A stretch of 60,394 nucleotides of DNA from an uncultured Alphaproteobacteria bacterium (GTDB lineage Bacteria > Pseudomonadota > Alphaproteobacteria > Rhizobiales > Ancalomicrobiaceae). The stretch spans positions 1 through 60,394 of the forward strand of contig CALBKH010000087.1 in the NCBI GenBank assembly GCA_937892955.1, read 5' to 3'. This document shows, one piece after another, positions 7,355 through 14,383 of this stretch (its first letter is position 1; each line of letters begins with the position of its first letter). Made by a program: the position numbers and the translations under genes. Under the pieces are notes generated by a model, which did no database searches, had not been told where the DNA came from, and saw nothing but the letters and a program-made list of their open reading frames with translations.

Positions 7355-9421
7355 ATGGCGAGTGACGATCTCTTCGGCGGAGCGGCGACGGCGCGCAAGG
7401 CGCCGGCGAAGACGCCGGCCGCCAAGGCCGAGGCCGTCAAGGCGGCGCTGACGCTGGCCGCCTCGTCGAAGCGCGCCACGCCCGGCGAGAGCGACTACGA
7501 CGCTTCCCACATCGAAGTCCTCGAAGGCCTCGAACCGGTTCGCCGCCGCCCCGGCATGTACATCGGCGGCACCGACGAGAAGGCTCTGCACCATCTCTTC
7601 GCCGAGGTCATCGACAATTCGATGGACGAGGCGGTGGCCGGCCACGCCTCCTTCATCGAAGTGGCGCTCGACGCCGACGGGACGCTGACCATCGCCGACA
7701 ACGGCCGCGGTATCCCGGTCGATCCGCACCCGAAGTTCCCCGACAAATCCGCCCTCGAAGTCATCATGACCATGCTGCATTCGGGCGGAAAGTTCGACGG
7801 CAAAGCATACGAGACCTCGGGCGGTCTGCACGGCGTCGGCGTGTCGGTGGTCAATGCACTTTCCGAGTTCCTCGAGGTCGAGGTCGCCAAGAACCGGCGG
7901 CTCTATCGCCAACGCTTCTCTCGCGGCAATCCGCAGGGTGGGCTCGAAAGTCTCGGCGAGATCATGAACCGTCGCGGCACCACGGTGCGCTTCCGCCCCG
8001 ATCCCCAGATCTTCGGCGAGGGCGCGCGCTTCAAGGCGGAACGCATCTACCGCATGGCCCGCTCCAAGGCCTATCTCTTCGGCGGCGTCGAGATCCGTTG
8101 GTCCTGCGCACCGGAATGCGTGTCGCAGGCCGATCCGGTGCCGGACAAGGCGGTCTTCCACTTCCCCGGCGGCCTGAAGGACTTCCTCGCCGAACGGCTG
8201 AAGGGCGAGCGCCTCGTCTGCGAGGACTTCTTCGCGGGAAAGACGGCGAAGACGTCGGGCCACGGCGCGGTCGAATGGGCGGTCGCCTGGTTCGCCGGCG
8301 ACGGCTTCGTCTCCTCCTACTGCAACACCGTGCCGACCCCCGAGGGCGGCACTCACGAGGCCGGCTTCCGCATCGCGCTCCTGCGCGGCCTCAAGGCCTA
8401 CGCCGATCTCGTCGGCAACAAACGGGCCGGCGTGCTGACCACCGACGACGTCATGACCTCCTCGGGCGCCATGCTGTCGGTCTTCATCCGCGAACCGGAG
8501 TTCGTCGGCCAGACCAAGGACAAGCTCGCCACTCAGGAGGCGAGCCGCATCGTCGAGACGGCGATCAAGGACGCCTTCGACCACTGGATCGCCGCCTCGC
8601 CCGCCAATGCCGCGAAACTCCTCGAATGGACGATCGAGCGCGCCGAGGAGCGCCTCAAGCGTCGCCAGGAGAAGGAGGTCCTGCGCAAGACCGCGGTGCG
8701 CAAGCTGCGCCTGCCGGGCAAGCTCGCCGACTGCTCCGACAGCGCCGCGCAGGGCTCCGAACTCTTCATCGTCGAGGGCGATTCGGCCGGCGGCTCGGCC
8801 AAGCAGGCACGCGATCGCCGTTCCCAGGCGGTGCTGCCGCTCCGCGGCAAGATCCTCAACGTCGCCTCGGCGACGCGCGAGAAGCTGGGCGCCAACCAGC
8901 AGCTCGCCGACCTCGTCCAGGCGCTCGGATGCGGGTTGCGCTCCGCCTATCGCGACGAGGATCTGCGCTACGACAAGATCATCGTCATGACCGACGCCGA
9001 CGTCGACGGCGCCCACATCGCCTCGCTGCTCGTCACCTTCTTCTGGCGCGAGATGCCCAACCTCGTGAGGAGCGGCCACCTCTATCTCGCCGTACCGCCG
9101 CTCTACCGGCTGACCCACGGCGCCAAGACCGCCTACGCCCGCGACGAGGCGCATCGCGACGAGCTGATGCGGACGATGTTCAAGAACAAGAAGCCCGAGA
9201 TCGGCCGCTTCAAGGGCCTCGGCGAGATGATGCCGAACCAGCTCAAGGAGACGACCATGGATCCGCGCTCGCGCACCCTTCTGCGCGTCGGCATCCTCGA
9301 CGACAGCGAACAACCGACGGCGGATTCGGTCGAGCGCCTGATGGGCAACAAGCCCGAGGCCCGCTTCACCTTCATCCAGGAACGCGCCGCCTTCGCCGAC
9401 GAGTTGGAACTGGACATCTGA
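7355..9421 (+). CDS. parE: DNA topoisomerase IV subunit B
   Basis: A 688-residue GHKL-type ATPase subunit that, with ParC, decatenates daughter chromosomes. Seen: VRRRPGMYIGGTDEKALHHL and EVIDNSMDEA (ATP site, residues about 63-95), DNGRGIPVDPHPKF, GLHGVGVSVVNALS, the TOPRIM EGDSAGGSAKQARDRRSQA with LPLRGKILN, and DADVDGAHI with its metal-binding Asp residues. Length and the Ala/Lys-rich N-terminal tail are usual for alphaproteobacterial ParE. GAAGGAC precedes the ATG. It is a housekeeping gene sitting between rarD and the convergent cbiD. Confidence 0.97.
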   Translation: MASDDLFGGAATARKAPAKTPAAKAEAVKAALTLAASSKRATPGESDYDASHIEVLEGLEPVRRRPGMYIGGTDEKALHHLFAEVIDNSMDEAVAGHASFIEVALDADGTLTIADNGRGIPVDPHPKFPDKSALEVIMTMLHSGGKFDGKAYETSGGLHGVGVSVVNALSEFLEVEVAKNRRLYRQRFSRGNPQGGLESLGEIMNRRGTTVRFRPDPQIFGEGARFKAERIYRMARSKAYLFGGVEIRWSCAPECVSQADPVPDKAVFHFPGGLKDFLAERLKGERLVCEDFFAGKTAKTSGHGAVEWAVAWFAGDGFVSSYCNTVPTPEGGTHEAGFRIALLRGLKAYADLVGNKRAGVLTTDDVMTSSGAMLSVFIREPEFVGQTKDKLATQEASRIVETAIKDAFDHWIAASPANAAKLLEWTIERAEERLKRRQEKEVLRKTAVRKLRLPGKLADCSDSAAQGSELFIVEGDSAGGSAKQARDRRSQAVLPLRGKILNVASATREKLGANQQLADLVQALGCGLRSAYRDEDLRYDKIIVMTDADVDGAHIASLLVTFFWREMPNLVRSGHLYLAVPPLYRLTHGAKTAYARDEAHRDELMRTMFKNKKPEIGRFKGLGEMMPNQLKETTMDPRSRTLLRVGILDDSEQPTADSVERLMGNKPEARFTFIQERAAFADELELDI

Positions 9422-9432
9422 GAGAGCGATGA

Positions 9433-9509
9433 TTCCGACCGGTCGGTCGGTAAGCTCGCCTCCCTCTCCCGACCCGAACGCGATCCGGCTACATACCGAC
9501 CGGTCGGAA
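9433..9509. promoter_or_regulatory. Two identical 12-bp palindromes (CCGACCGGTCGG) in the parE/cbiD junction
   Basis: CCGACCGGTCGG occurs at 9435-9446 and 9496-9507. With flanks, TTCCGACCGGTCGGT (9433-9447) is the reverse complement of ACCGACCGGTCGGAA (9495-9509). The second copy overlaps the last codons of cbiD. The motif resembles TetR-family operators (ACCGACCGGTCGGT type), but the place is between two converging gene ends, so a bidirectional terminator or a repeat is equally possible. Confidence 0.5.
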
Positions 9510-10613
9510 CCCTGTCGTCGCCACCAGCCCGCCGCGGCGATCGAACACCGCCACCTCGAGCGCGATCGGCGCGCCGTCGAGGAGCTTCGCCGCCGTTCGC
9601 CAGCCGGCCTCGGCGATCGGCGTGCCGAGATCGAAGCCGGTTTCGCGCGCGATCTCCAGCACTTCGAGCGCCGTGTTGGCTCCCCTCACCCGCGCGACCA
9701 CATCCGCCGCCGCACCCGCCTGCGCCGCGATTTCAGCCAGGAAATCGTGATCGACCGACCCACGCTTGGAGTGGAGATCGGCGAGCCCCTGCGCCAGCTT
9801 GACCATCTTGCCGATGCCGCCGGCGACGGTCACCCGCTCGACCGGATGGCTGCGCAGGTACTTCGCCATACCGCCGACGAAGTCGCCCATGTCGATGAGC
9901 TGCACCTCGTCGAGGCGGTGGAGCGCCTGCACCGCGACCTCGCTCGTGTGGCCGGTCGACCCGGCGACGTGGGTGAACCCCATGGCGCGGGCGACGTCGA
10001 TGCCGCGGTGGATCGAATGGATCCAGGCGGCGCAGGAGAAGGGCACGACGATGCCGGTCGTCCCCAGGATCGACAGGCCACCGAGGATGCCGAGGCGCGG
10101 GTTCAGCGTCTTCACCGCGATCTTCTCGCCGTTCGGGATCGAGATCTCGACCTCGACGTCCACCGCGGCCCCAGCGGCTTCCGCGACTTCGGCGAGGGCG
10201 CGGGCGATCATGGCGCGCGGCACGGGATTGATCGCCGGCTCGCCGACGGCGAGCGGCAGACCGGGACGGGTGATGGTGCCGACCCCGTCTCCGGCGCGAA
10301 AGACGACCCCCCTCCCCGCCGCAGCGCGGCGAACGGTCGCGACGACGAGCGCGCCGTGGGTGACGTCGGGGTCGTCGCCGGCGTCCTTGACCACGCCGGC
10401 GCGGGCGAAATCGGCACCGATTTCGGTGGTGGCCAGCGCGAAGCTCGGCCGTTCGCCGCCGGGAAGTGCGATCTCCACCGGATCGGGAAAGCCGCGCCCG
10501 AGAAGCGCGGAAAAGGCCGCCTTGGCCGCCGCCGTGGCGCAGGACCCGGTGGTCCAGCCGCGCCGCAGACGAGAATCCTTCGTATCTTCGATCAAGGAGG
10601 TGTCGTCTTTCAT
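9489..10613 (-). CDS. cbiD: Cobalt-precorrin-5B (C1)-methyltransferase CbiD
   Basis: A 374-residue CbiD-family enzyme, the usual length. Seen: LRRGWTTGSCATAAAKAA (about 17-34), the CbiD signature at the N-terminus, then NPVPRAMI, TLNPRLGILGGLSILGTTGI, the VAGSTGHTSE loop and IDMGDFVGGMAKYLR. CbiD methylates C1 during ring contraction in the anaerobic (early cobalt) pathway, where CobF does the same step in the classical aerobic pathway. The start at ATG 10613 has a weak ribosome site but gives the expected N-terminus. It is divergent from cobA (51 bp) and convergent with parE. Confidence 0.93.
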   Translation of the reverse strand: MKDDTSLIEDTKDSRLRRGWTTGSCATAAAKAAFSALLGRGFPDPVEIALPGGERPSFALATTEIGADFARAGVVKDAGDDPDVTHGALVVATVRRAAAGRGVVFRAGDGVGTITRPGLPLAVGEPAINPVPRAMIARALAEVAEAAGAAVDVEVEISIPNGEKIAVKTLNPRLGILGGLSILGTTGIVVPFSCAAWIHSIHRGIDVARAMGFTHVAGSTGHTSEVAVQALHRLDEVQLIDMGDFVGGMAKYLRSHPVERVTVAGGIGKMVKLAQGLADLHSKRGSVDHDFLAEIAAQAGAAADVVARVRGANTALEVLEIARETGFDLGTPIAEAGWRTAAKLLDGAPIALEVAVFDRRGGLVATTGFRPVGM

Positions 10614-10664
10614 CGTGCGACTTGGTATCTGATCCGGGAAGGACGTCAACGGAGGGAATGCGCC

Positions 10665-11456
10665 ATGATCGATCTCGGACCGCTCGGCCGGCACATGCCG
10701 ACCTTCGAGCCGGGTTCCGTCTGGCTGGTGGGCGCCGGCCCCGGCGACCCCGGACTGCTCACCGCCCGCGCCATCCACGCGCTCGGCACCGCCGACGTGC
10801 TGGTCTACGACGCGCTCGTCTCGCCCGAGATCCTGGAGCTCGTCCGCAAGGATGCCGAACTCGAATTCGCCGGCAAGCGCGGCGGCAAACCCTCGGCCAA
10901 GCAGCGTGACATCACCGATCGTCTGATCGAACTCGCCCGCCAGGGCAAGCGCGTCCTGCGCCTCAAGGGCGGCGATCCCTTCGTCTTCGGCCGCGGCGGT
11001 GAAGAGGCGCTGGCGCTCCACGCCGCCGGCATCCCCTTCCAGGTGGTTTCGGGCATCACCTCCGGCCTCGGCGGCCTCGCCGCCGCCGGCATCCCGGCGA
11101 CCACCCGCGACACCAACCAGGCCATCATCCTGATGACCGGCCACTACGCCATGCAGGGTCCGGAGGCGATCGACTGGGCCGCCTTCGCCCGCACCGGCGT
11201 GCCGCTCGTCCTCTACATGGCGATGAACAACCTCGCCGCCATCATCGCCGAGCTGATGCGCGCCGGCATGACCGCGGACACCCCCGTCGCCTTCGTCAAC
11301 AAGGCGACGACGCCGGAGCAGCGGGTGCTGGTCTCGACCCTCGGAAACGCCGTCGCCGACGTCGCCAAGGCCGGCATCGAGGCGCCGGCGATCACCGTGA
11401 TCGGCTCGATCGTGCCGGTGCGCGCCGCCCTCGGCTTCCCCGACGCCACCGTATGA
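10665..11456 (+). CDS. cobA: Uroporphyrinogen-III C-methyltransferase
   Basis: A 263-residue SUMT that methylates C2 and C7 of uroporphyrinogen III to give precorrin-2, the entry into corrin synthesis. Seen: VWLVGAGPGDPGLLTARA (about 19-36), VLVYDALVSPEILEL, GKRGGKPSAKQRDI, RLKGGDPFVFGRGGEE and the VVSGITSGLGG motif. It lacks the CysG dehydrogenase/ferrochelatase half, so it is a stand-alone SUMT. GGAGGG at 10651-10656 sets the ATG at 10665. Its stop overlaps cobB by four bases (ATGA), giving translational coupling. Confidence 0.96.
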   Translation: MIDLGPLGRHMPTFEPGSVWLVGAGPGDPGLLTARAIHALGTADVLVYDALVSPEILELVRKDAELEFAGKRGGKPSAKQRDITDRLIELARQGKRVLRLKGGDPFVFGRGGEEALALHAAGIPFQVVSGITSGLGGLAAAGIPATTRDTNQAIILMTGHYAMQGPEAIDWAAFARTGVPLVLYMAMNNLAAIIAELMRAGMTADTPVAFVNKATTPEQRVLVSTLGNAVADVAKAGIEAPAITVIGSIVPVRAALGFPDATV

Positions 11457-12769
11457 CCCCGGCGCGCGGCCTCCTCGTCGCGGCGCTGCGATCGTCGAGC
11501 GGCAAGACGACGGTGACGCTCGGCGCCCTCCGGGCGCTGAAGCGGCGCGGCCTCGCCGTCGCCGGGGCGAAATGCGGCCCCGACTACATCGATCCGGCCT
11601 TCCACGCCGCCGCGACCGGCCGGCCGAGCCTCAATCTCGACAGTTGGTCGATGCCCCCCGCCCTCCTCGCCCGGCTCGCCGGCGAGACCAGCGCCGGCGC
11701 CGATCTCCTTCTCGCCGAGGGGCTGATGGGTCTCTTCGACGGTGTGCCCGGCGAAGCGGGGCGGACGGGCTCGAGCGCCGATGTCGCCGCGACACTGGGG
11801 CTGCCGGTGGTGCTCGTCCACGACGTTTCCGGTCAGTCGCAGTCGGCGGCGGCGATCGTCGCAGGCGTGAAGGCCTATGCGCCCGATCTCGCCCTGGCCG
11901 GCGTGATCCTCAACCGCGTCGGCTCGGAGCGCCACACCCGGCTGGTGCGCGACGCCATCCGAGCCATCGGCGTCGACGTCCTCGGCGCGATCCCGCGGAC
12001 GGGCGACATCGCCGTCCCCGAGCGCCACCTCGGTCTCGTCCAGGCGGCCGAAACGGACGGCCTCGAGGCGCTGCTCGAGCGCATGGCCGACCTCGTCGAG
12101 GCCCACGTCGATCTCGACCGGATGACGCGCGCGGCGCGACCGCTGCGCGCGCTCGACACGACCGGTGCGAAGCTCCTGCCGCCGCCGGGCCAGCGGATCG
12201 CCGTCGCCCGGGACGCCGCCTTCGGCTTCCTCTACCCTCATCTCCTCGCCGGGTGGCGCGCCGCCGGTGCGGATGTCGAGTTCTTCTCGCCGCTCGCCGA
12301 CGAGGCGCCGAGCCCGCGCTGCGACGTCTGTTGGCTGCCCGGCGGCTATCCGGAACTCCATGCGGGACGGATCGCCGCCGCGTCGACCTTCCTCGACGGG
12401 CTGCGGCGGTTCGCAACGACGAAGCCGGTCCACGGCGAGTGCGGCGGCTACATGGTGCTCGGCCGCAGTCTCACCGATGCCGCCGGCGTGACCCACCCCA
12501 TGACAGCCCTGCTCGACGTCGCGACATCCTTCGAGAAGCGCAAGATGAATCTCGGCTATCGGACGGCGGAAACGCTGTCGGAGGGGCCGCTCGGCCCGGC
12601 CGGCACACGGCTCCGCGGTCACGAGTTCCACTACGCCACCATCGTCGATCCCGGCACCGACGCCCCCTTCGGATTCGCCGGAGACGCCTACGGTTCGCCG
12701 CAGGTGCCGACCGGCAGCCGCCGCGGCCGCGTCTCCGGGACGTTCTTCCACGTCATCGCCCCGGTCTGA
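11453..12769 (+). CDS. cobB: Cobyrinate a,c-diamide synthase (hydrogenobyrinate a,c-diamide synthase)
   Basis: A 438-residue two-domain amidotransferase that amidates the a and c side chains of the corrin ring using glutamine and ATP. The N-terminal ATPase domain has LRSSSGKTTVTLG (P-loop) and AKCGPDYIDPAFH (about 40-52). The C-terminal class I glutaminase-like domain has WLPGGYPELH and the nucleophile region HGECGGYMVLG. Length is normal. It is coupled to cobA by overlap. A GC hairpin (ACCCGG/CCGGGT) just after the stop may end the transcript. Confidence 0.95.
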   Translation: MTPARGLLVAALRSSSGKTTVTLGALRALKRRGLAVAGAKCGPDYIDPAFHAAATGRPSLNLDSWSMPPALLARLAGETSAGADLLLAEGLMGLFDGVPGEAGRTGSSADVAATLGLPVVLVHDVSGQSQSAAAIVAGVKAYAPDLALAGVILNRVGSERHTRLVRDAIRAIGVDVLGAIPRTGDIAVPERHLGLVQAAETDGLEALLERMADLVEAHVDLDRMTRAARPLRALDTTGAKLLPPPGQRIAVARDAAFGFLYPHLLAGWRAAGADVEFFSPLADEAPSPRCDVCWLPGGYPELHAGRIAAASTFLDGLRRFATTKPVHGECGGYMVLGRSLTDAAGVTHPMTALLDVATSFEKRKMNLGYRTAETLSEGPLGPAGTRLRGHEFHYATIVDPGTDAPFGFAGDAYGSPQVPTGSRRGRVSGTFFHVIAPV

Positions 12770-12888
12770 CCGCGCAACCCGGTTCGCGTGGGACCGGGTG
12801 ACCGTGGGTGACTGCGTGGTTCTACCGATTGCCTCCGGCTCCACCGACCTGCGAGCAATTCGGGACCGTTCCCAGACGAGGATGATCC

Positions 12889-13314
12889 ATGGAGCGCGAC
12901 CTCCTCACGCTCACCGTCGAACACGATCCGCACGAGATCGAGCCGGCGATCGAGCGCCTCGTGCGTCGCTTCTACGTGAAGGGCGACGCCGACGACCTGA
13001 TCGGGCCGATCTTCCGCGCCATTCCGGCGCTCGACGAGCATCTCAAGGTGATCATCGATTTCTGGTCGCGCCAGTTGATCGGCTCCGACCGCTACATGGG
13101 GCGGCCCTTCCCGCCCCATTGGAAGCTCGAACTGACGCCCGAACATTTCGATCGCTGGATCGCCCTGTTCTCCGAGACCGCGCGAGAGGAATTGCCCGCC
13201 GACCTCGCCGACAAGGCGATCGAGAAGGCCGGACACATGTCGACGGCGTTCCAGGCGGCGATGTTCCCGCTGCGCGGTCCCGACGGGCGGCCGATGCGAC
13301 TGCCGCGCGATTGA
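12889..13314 (+). CDS. Group III truncated haemoglobin
   Basis: A 141-residue globin of the truncated group III family. Seen: RRFYVKGDADDLIGPIF (about 25-41, with the distal-pocket Tyr), the DFWSRQLIGSDRYMGRPFPP block (Trp at G8) and LELTPEHFDRWIALF with the proximal-His candidate. Such cytosolic haem proteins bind O2, NO or CO; their physiological role varies and is often unknown. The start is an ATG directly before the first family-like residues. It stands alone downstream of cobB by 119 bp and is near two chemoreceptor units that also look oxygen or redox related. Confidence 0.9.
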   Translation: MERDLLTLTVEHDPHEIEPAIERLVRRFYVKGDADDLIGPIFRAIPALDEHLKVIIDFWSRQLIGSDRYMGRPFPPHWKLELTPEHFDRWIALFSETAREELPADLADKAIEKAGHMSTAFQAAMFPLRGPDGRPMRLPRD

Positions 13315-13410
13315 CGCCGCTCCCAGACCGTGGCTCGCAACGCTCTCGGCCGACGGCGTACGCCCGCCCGACCAACGCCGGCCTGACCCGGACCCGCCTC
13401 ACTGCGGCGC

Positions 13411-13437
13411 AAAAAAAGGCCGCCTGTGACGGCGGCC
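13411..13437 (-). terminator. Rho-independent terminator of the small RNA
   Basis: A 7-bp GC stem (13418-13424 with 13431-13437) with a 6-nt loop is followed, in the minus direction, by seven consecutive T (13417-13411). No protein-coding gene is seen on the minus strand upstream, which is what drew attention to the RNA gene. Confidence 0.85.
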
Positions 13438-13497
13438 CAAGTCTAGGGAGGAAACGCCCAGAAGGGCCATGACGGGTGCCGCGAAGCACCGGCCACA
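13411..13497 (-). ncRNA. mmgR: Candidate MmgR-family (alpha-r8) small RNA
   Basis: Read on the minus strand the region shows a 5' hairpin (GGTGC-TTCGCG-GCACC, 13490-13475), a single-stranded stretch containing TTTCCTCCCT (within 13441-13456), and a terminator hairpin GGCCGCC-GTCACA-GGCGGCC followed by seven T. This order, the anti-Shine-Dalgarno-like TTTCCTCCCT and the length of about 80-87 nt match what is known of the rhizobial MmgR/alpha-r8 family, an Hfq-bound RNA linked to polyhydroxybutyrate storage in Sinorhizobium. A promoter is visible just upstream. Family assignment is from memory of the motif, not from a covariance search. No protein gene is seen here on either strand. Confidence 0.78.
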
Positions 13498-13502
13498 CAT
13501 CG

Positions 13503-13530
13503 ATTATGATGATGCGCCGCAAAAAATCAA
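13503..13530 (-). promoter_or_regulatory. Promoter of the small RNA
   Basis: On the minus strand TTGATT (13530-13525) and CATAAT (13508-13503) are separated by 16 bp. Transcription would start near 13497, exactly upstream of the 5' hairpin of the RNA. The region is markedly AT-rich compared with its surroundings. Confidence 0.6.
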
Positions 13531-13736
13531 CGCAATTTTTTTCTTTTTGAAATTTTCGTGCCCATATTATTCGCACGTGCAGCGCCGGCCGCGCGACGCC
13601 GAGCCGACCTCGGATCGAAGTACGGAGGTCAACCACACATCCGCGACGACCCCGGCGGGGTACGCCGCCGGTCTTCACTTCGACGGCTCGTGCAATTCCG
13701 TCGACGTTTCCTTTCTCGTCATGTGTCCGGTCAAAT

Positions 13737-13751
13737 ATTACGCTACGTAAC
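13737..13751. promoter_or_regulatory. 15-bp palindromic site upstream of the PAS-chemoreceptor operon
   Basis: ATTACGCTACGTAAC is an imperfect palindrome 108 bp before the PAS gene start. It is closely similar to the perfect ATTACGTAACGTAAT at 25068-25082 in front of the other chemoreceptor. The binding protein is unknown. Confidence 0.5.
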
Positions 13752-13858
13752 TTACCCGTATTCATCCGACGAAAAGAACGGAACGGTTTGTTAACGCTCC
13801 TGACACAAAACCTTTAGAAAGCAGACTTTCCTGCCGGACTCGAAGCGGGTGTTTCTCG

Positions 13859-14383
13859 ATGGGTGCAATTGTTTCGCCTACGGATCGGGAAGTGACGTTC
13901 CGCCCCGAGGAGATCATCGTCTCCAAGACCGATCTCAAGGGGCGCATCACCTACGCGAACCGCACTTTTTCACAGGTCGCCGGCTACACGCGGGACGAAT
14001 TGATGGGCAAACCCCATTCGATCATTCGTCATCCCGACATGCCGAGAGCGGTGTTCAAGCTCCTCTGGGACCAACTGGCCGAGAAGAAAGAAGTCTTCGC
14101 CTACGTCAAGAACATGACGCGGACCGGCGATTTCTATTGGGTCTTCGCCCATGTCACGCCGTCTTACGATGAGGCGCGCGAGGTCGTCGGCTACCACTCC
14201 AATCGCCGGGTGCCGGATCGCCGGGTGATCGAGGAGGTGATGGAGCCGGTCTATGCCGATCTCCTGCGGATCGAGGCCTCCCACGCCAACGCCAAGGACG
14301 GCCTGAAGGCTTCCTTCTCTCGTCTGATGGAAATCGTGAAATCGAAGGCGGCCAGCTATGACGAGCTCATCTTCGCGCTCTGA
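13859..14383 (+). CDS. Aer-like PAS domain protein (stand-alone sensor)
   Basis: A 174-residue soluble protein consisting of one PAS domain (about 17-125) and a helical tail. Seen: GRITYANRTFSQVAGYT, HSIIRHPDMPRAVFKLLW and GDFYWVFAHVTP, which closely follow the FAD-binding PAS of the aerotaxis receptor Aer. No membrane or signalling domain follows; instead the next gene, overlapping by 26 bp, encodes a chemoreceptor without a periplasmic sensor. I infer a two-protein energy- or redox-taxis receptor, as in Campylobacter CetA/CetB. The start ATG 13859 has a poor ribosome site but the family match begins soon after. FAD binding is not proven. Confidence 0.85.
   Translation: MGAIVSPTDREVTFRPEEIIVSKTDLKGRITYANRTFSQVAGYTRDELMGKPHSIIRHPDMPRAVFKLLWDQLAEKKEVFAYVKNMTRTGDFYWVFAHVTPSYDEAREVVGYHSNRRVPDRRVIEEVMEPVYADLLRIEASHANAKDGLKASFSRLMEIVKSKAASYDELIFAL

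Larger units (their letters stand above)
13315..13858. other. Intergenic region between truncated haemoglobin and PAS gene
   Basis: A 544-bp region without protein genes. It contains the small RNA with its promoter and terminator (13411-13530, minus strand), a 15-bp palindrome at 13737-13751, and an AT-rich stretch to 13830 that must hold the promoter of the PAS/chemoreceptor pair. A GTTAAC sequence near 13790 is at most a CtrA half-site. Confidence 0.7.
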
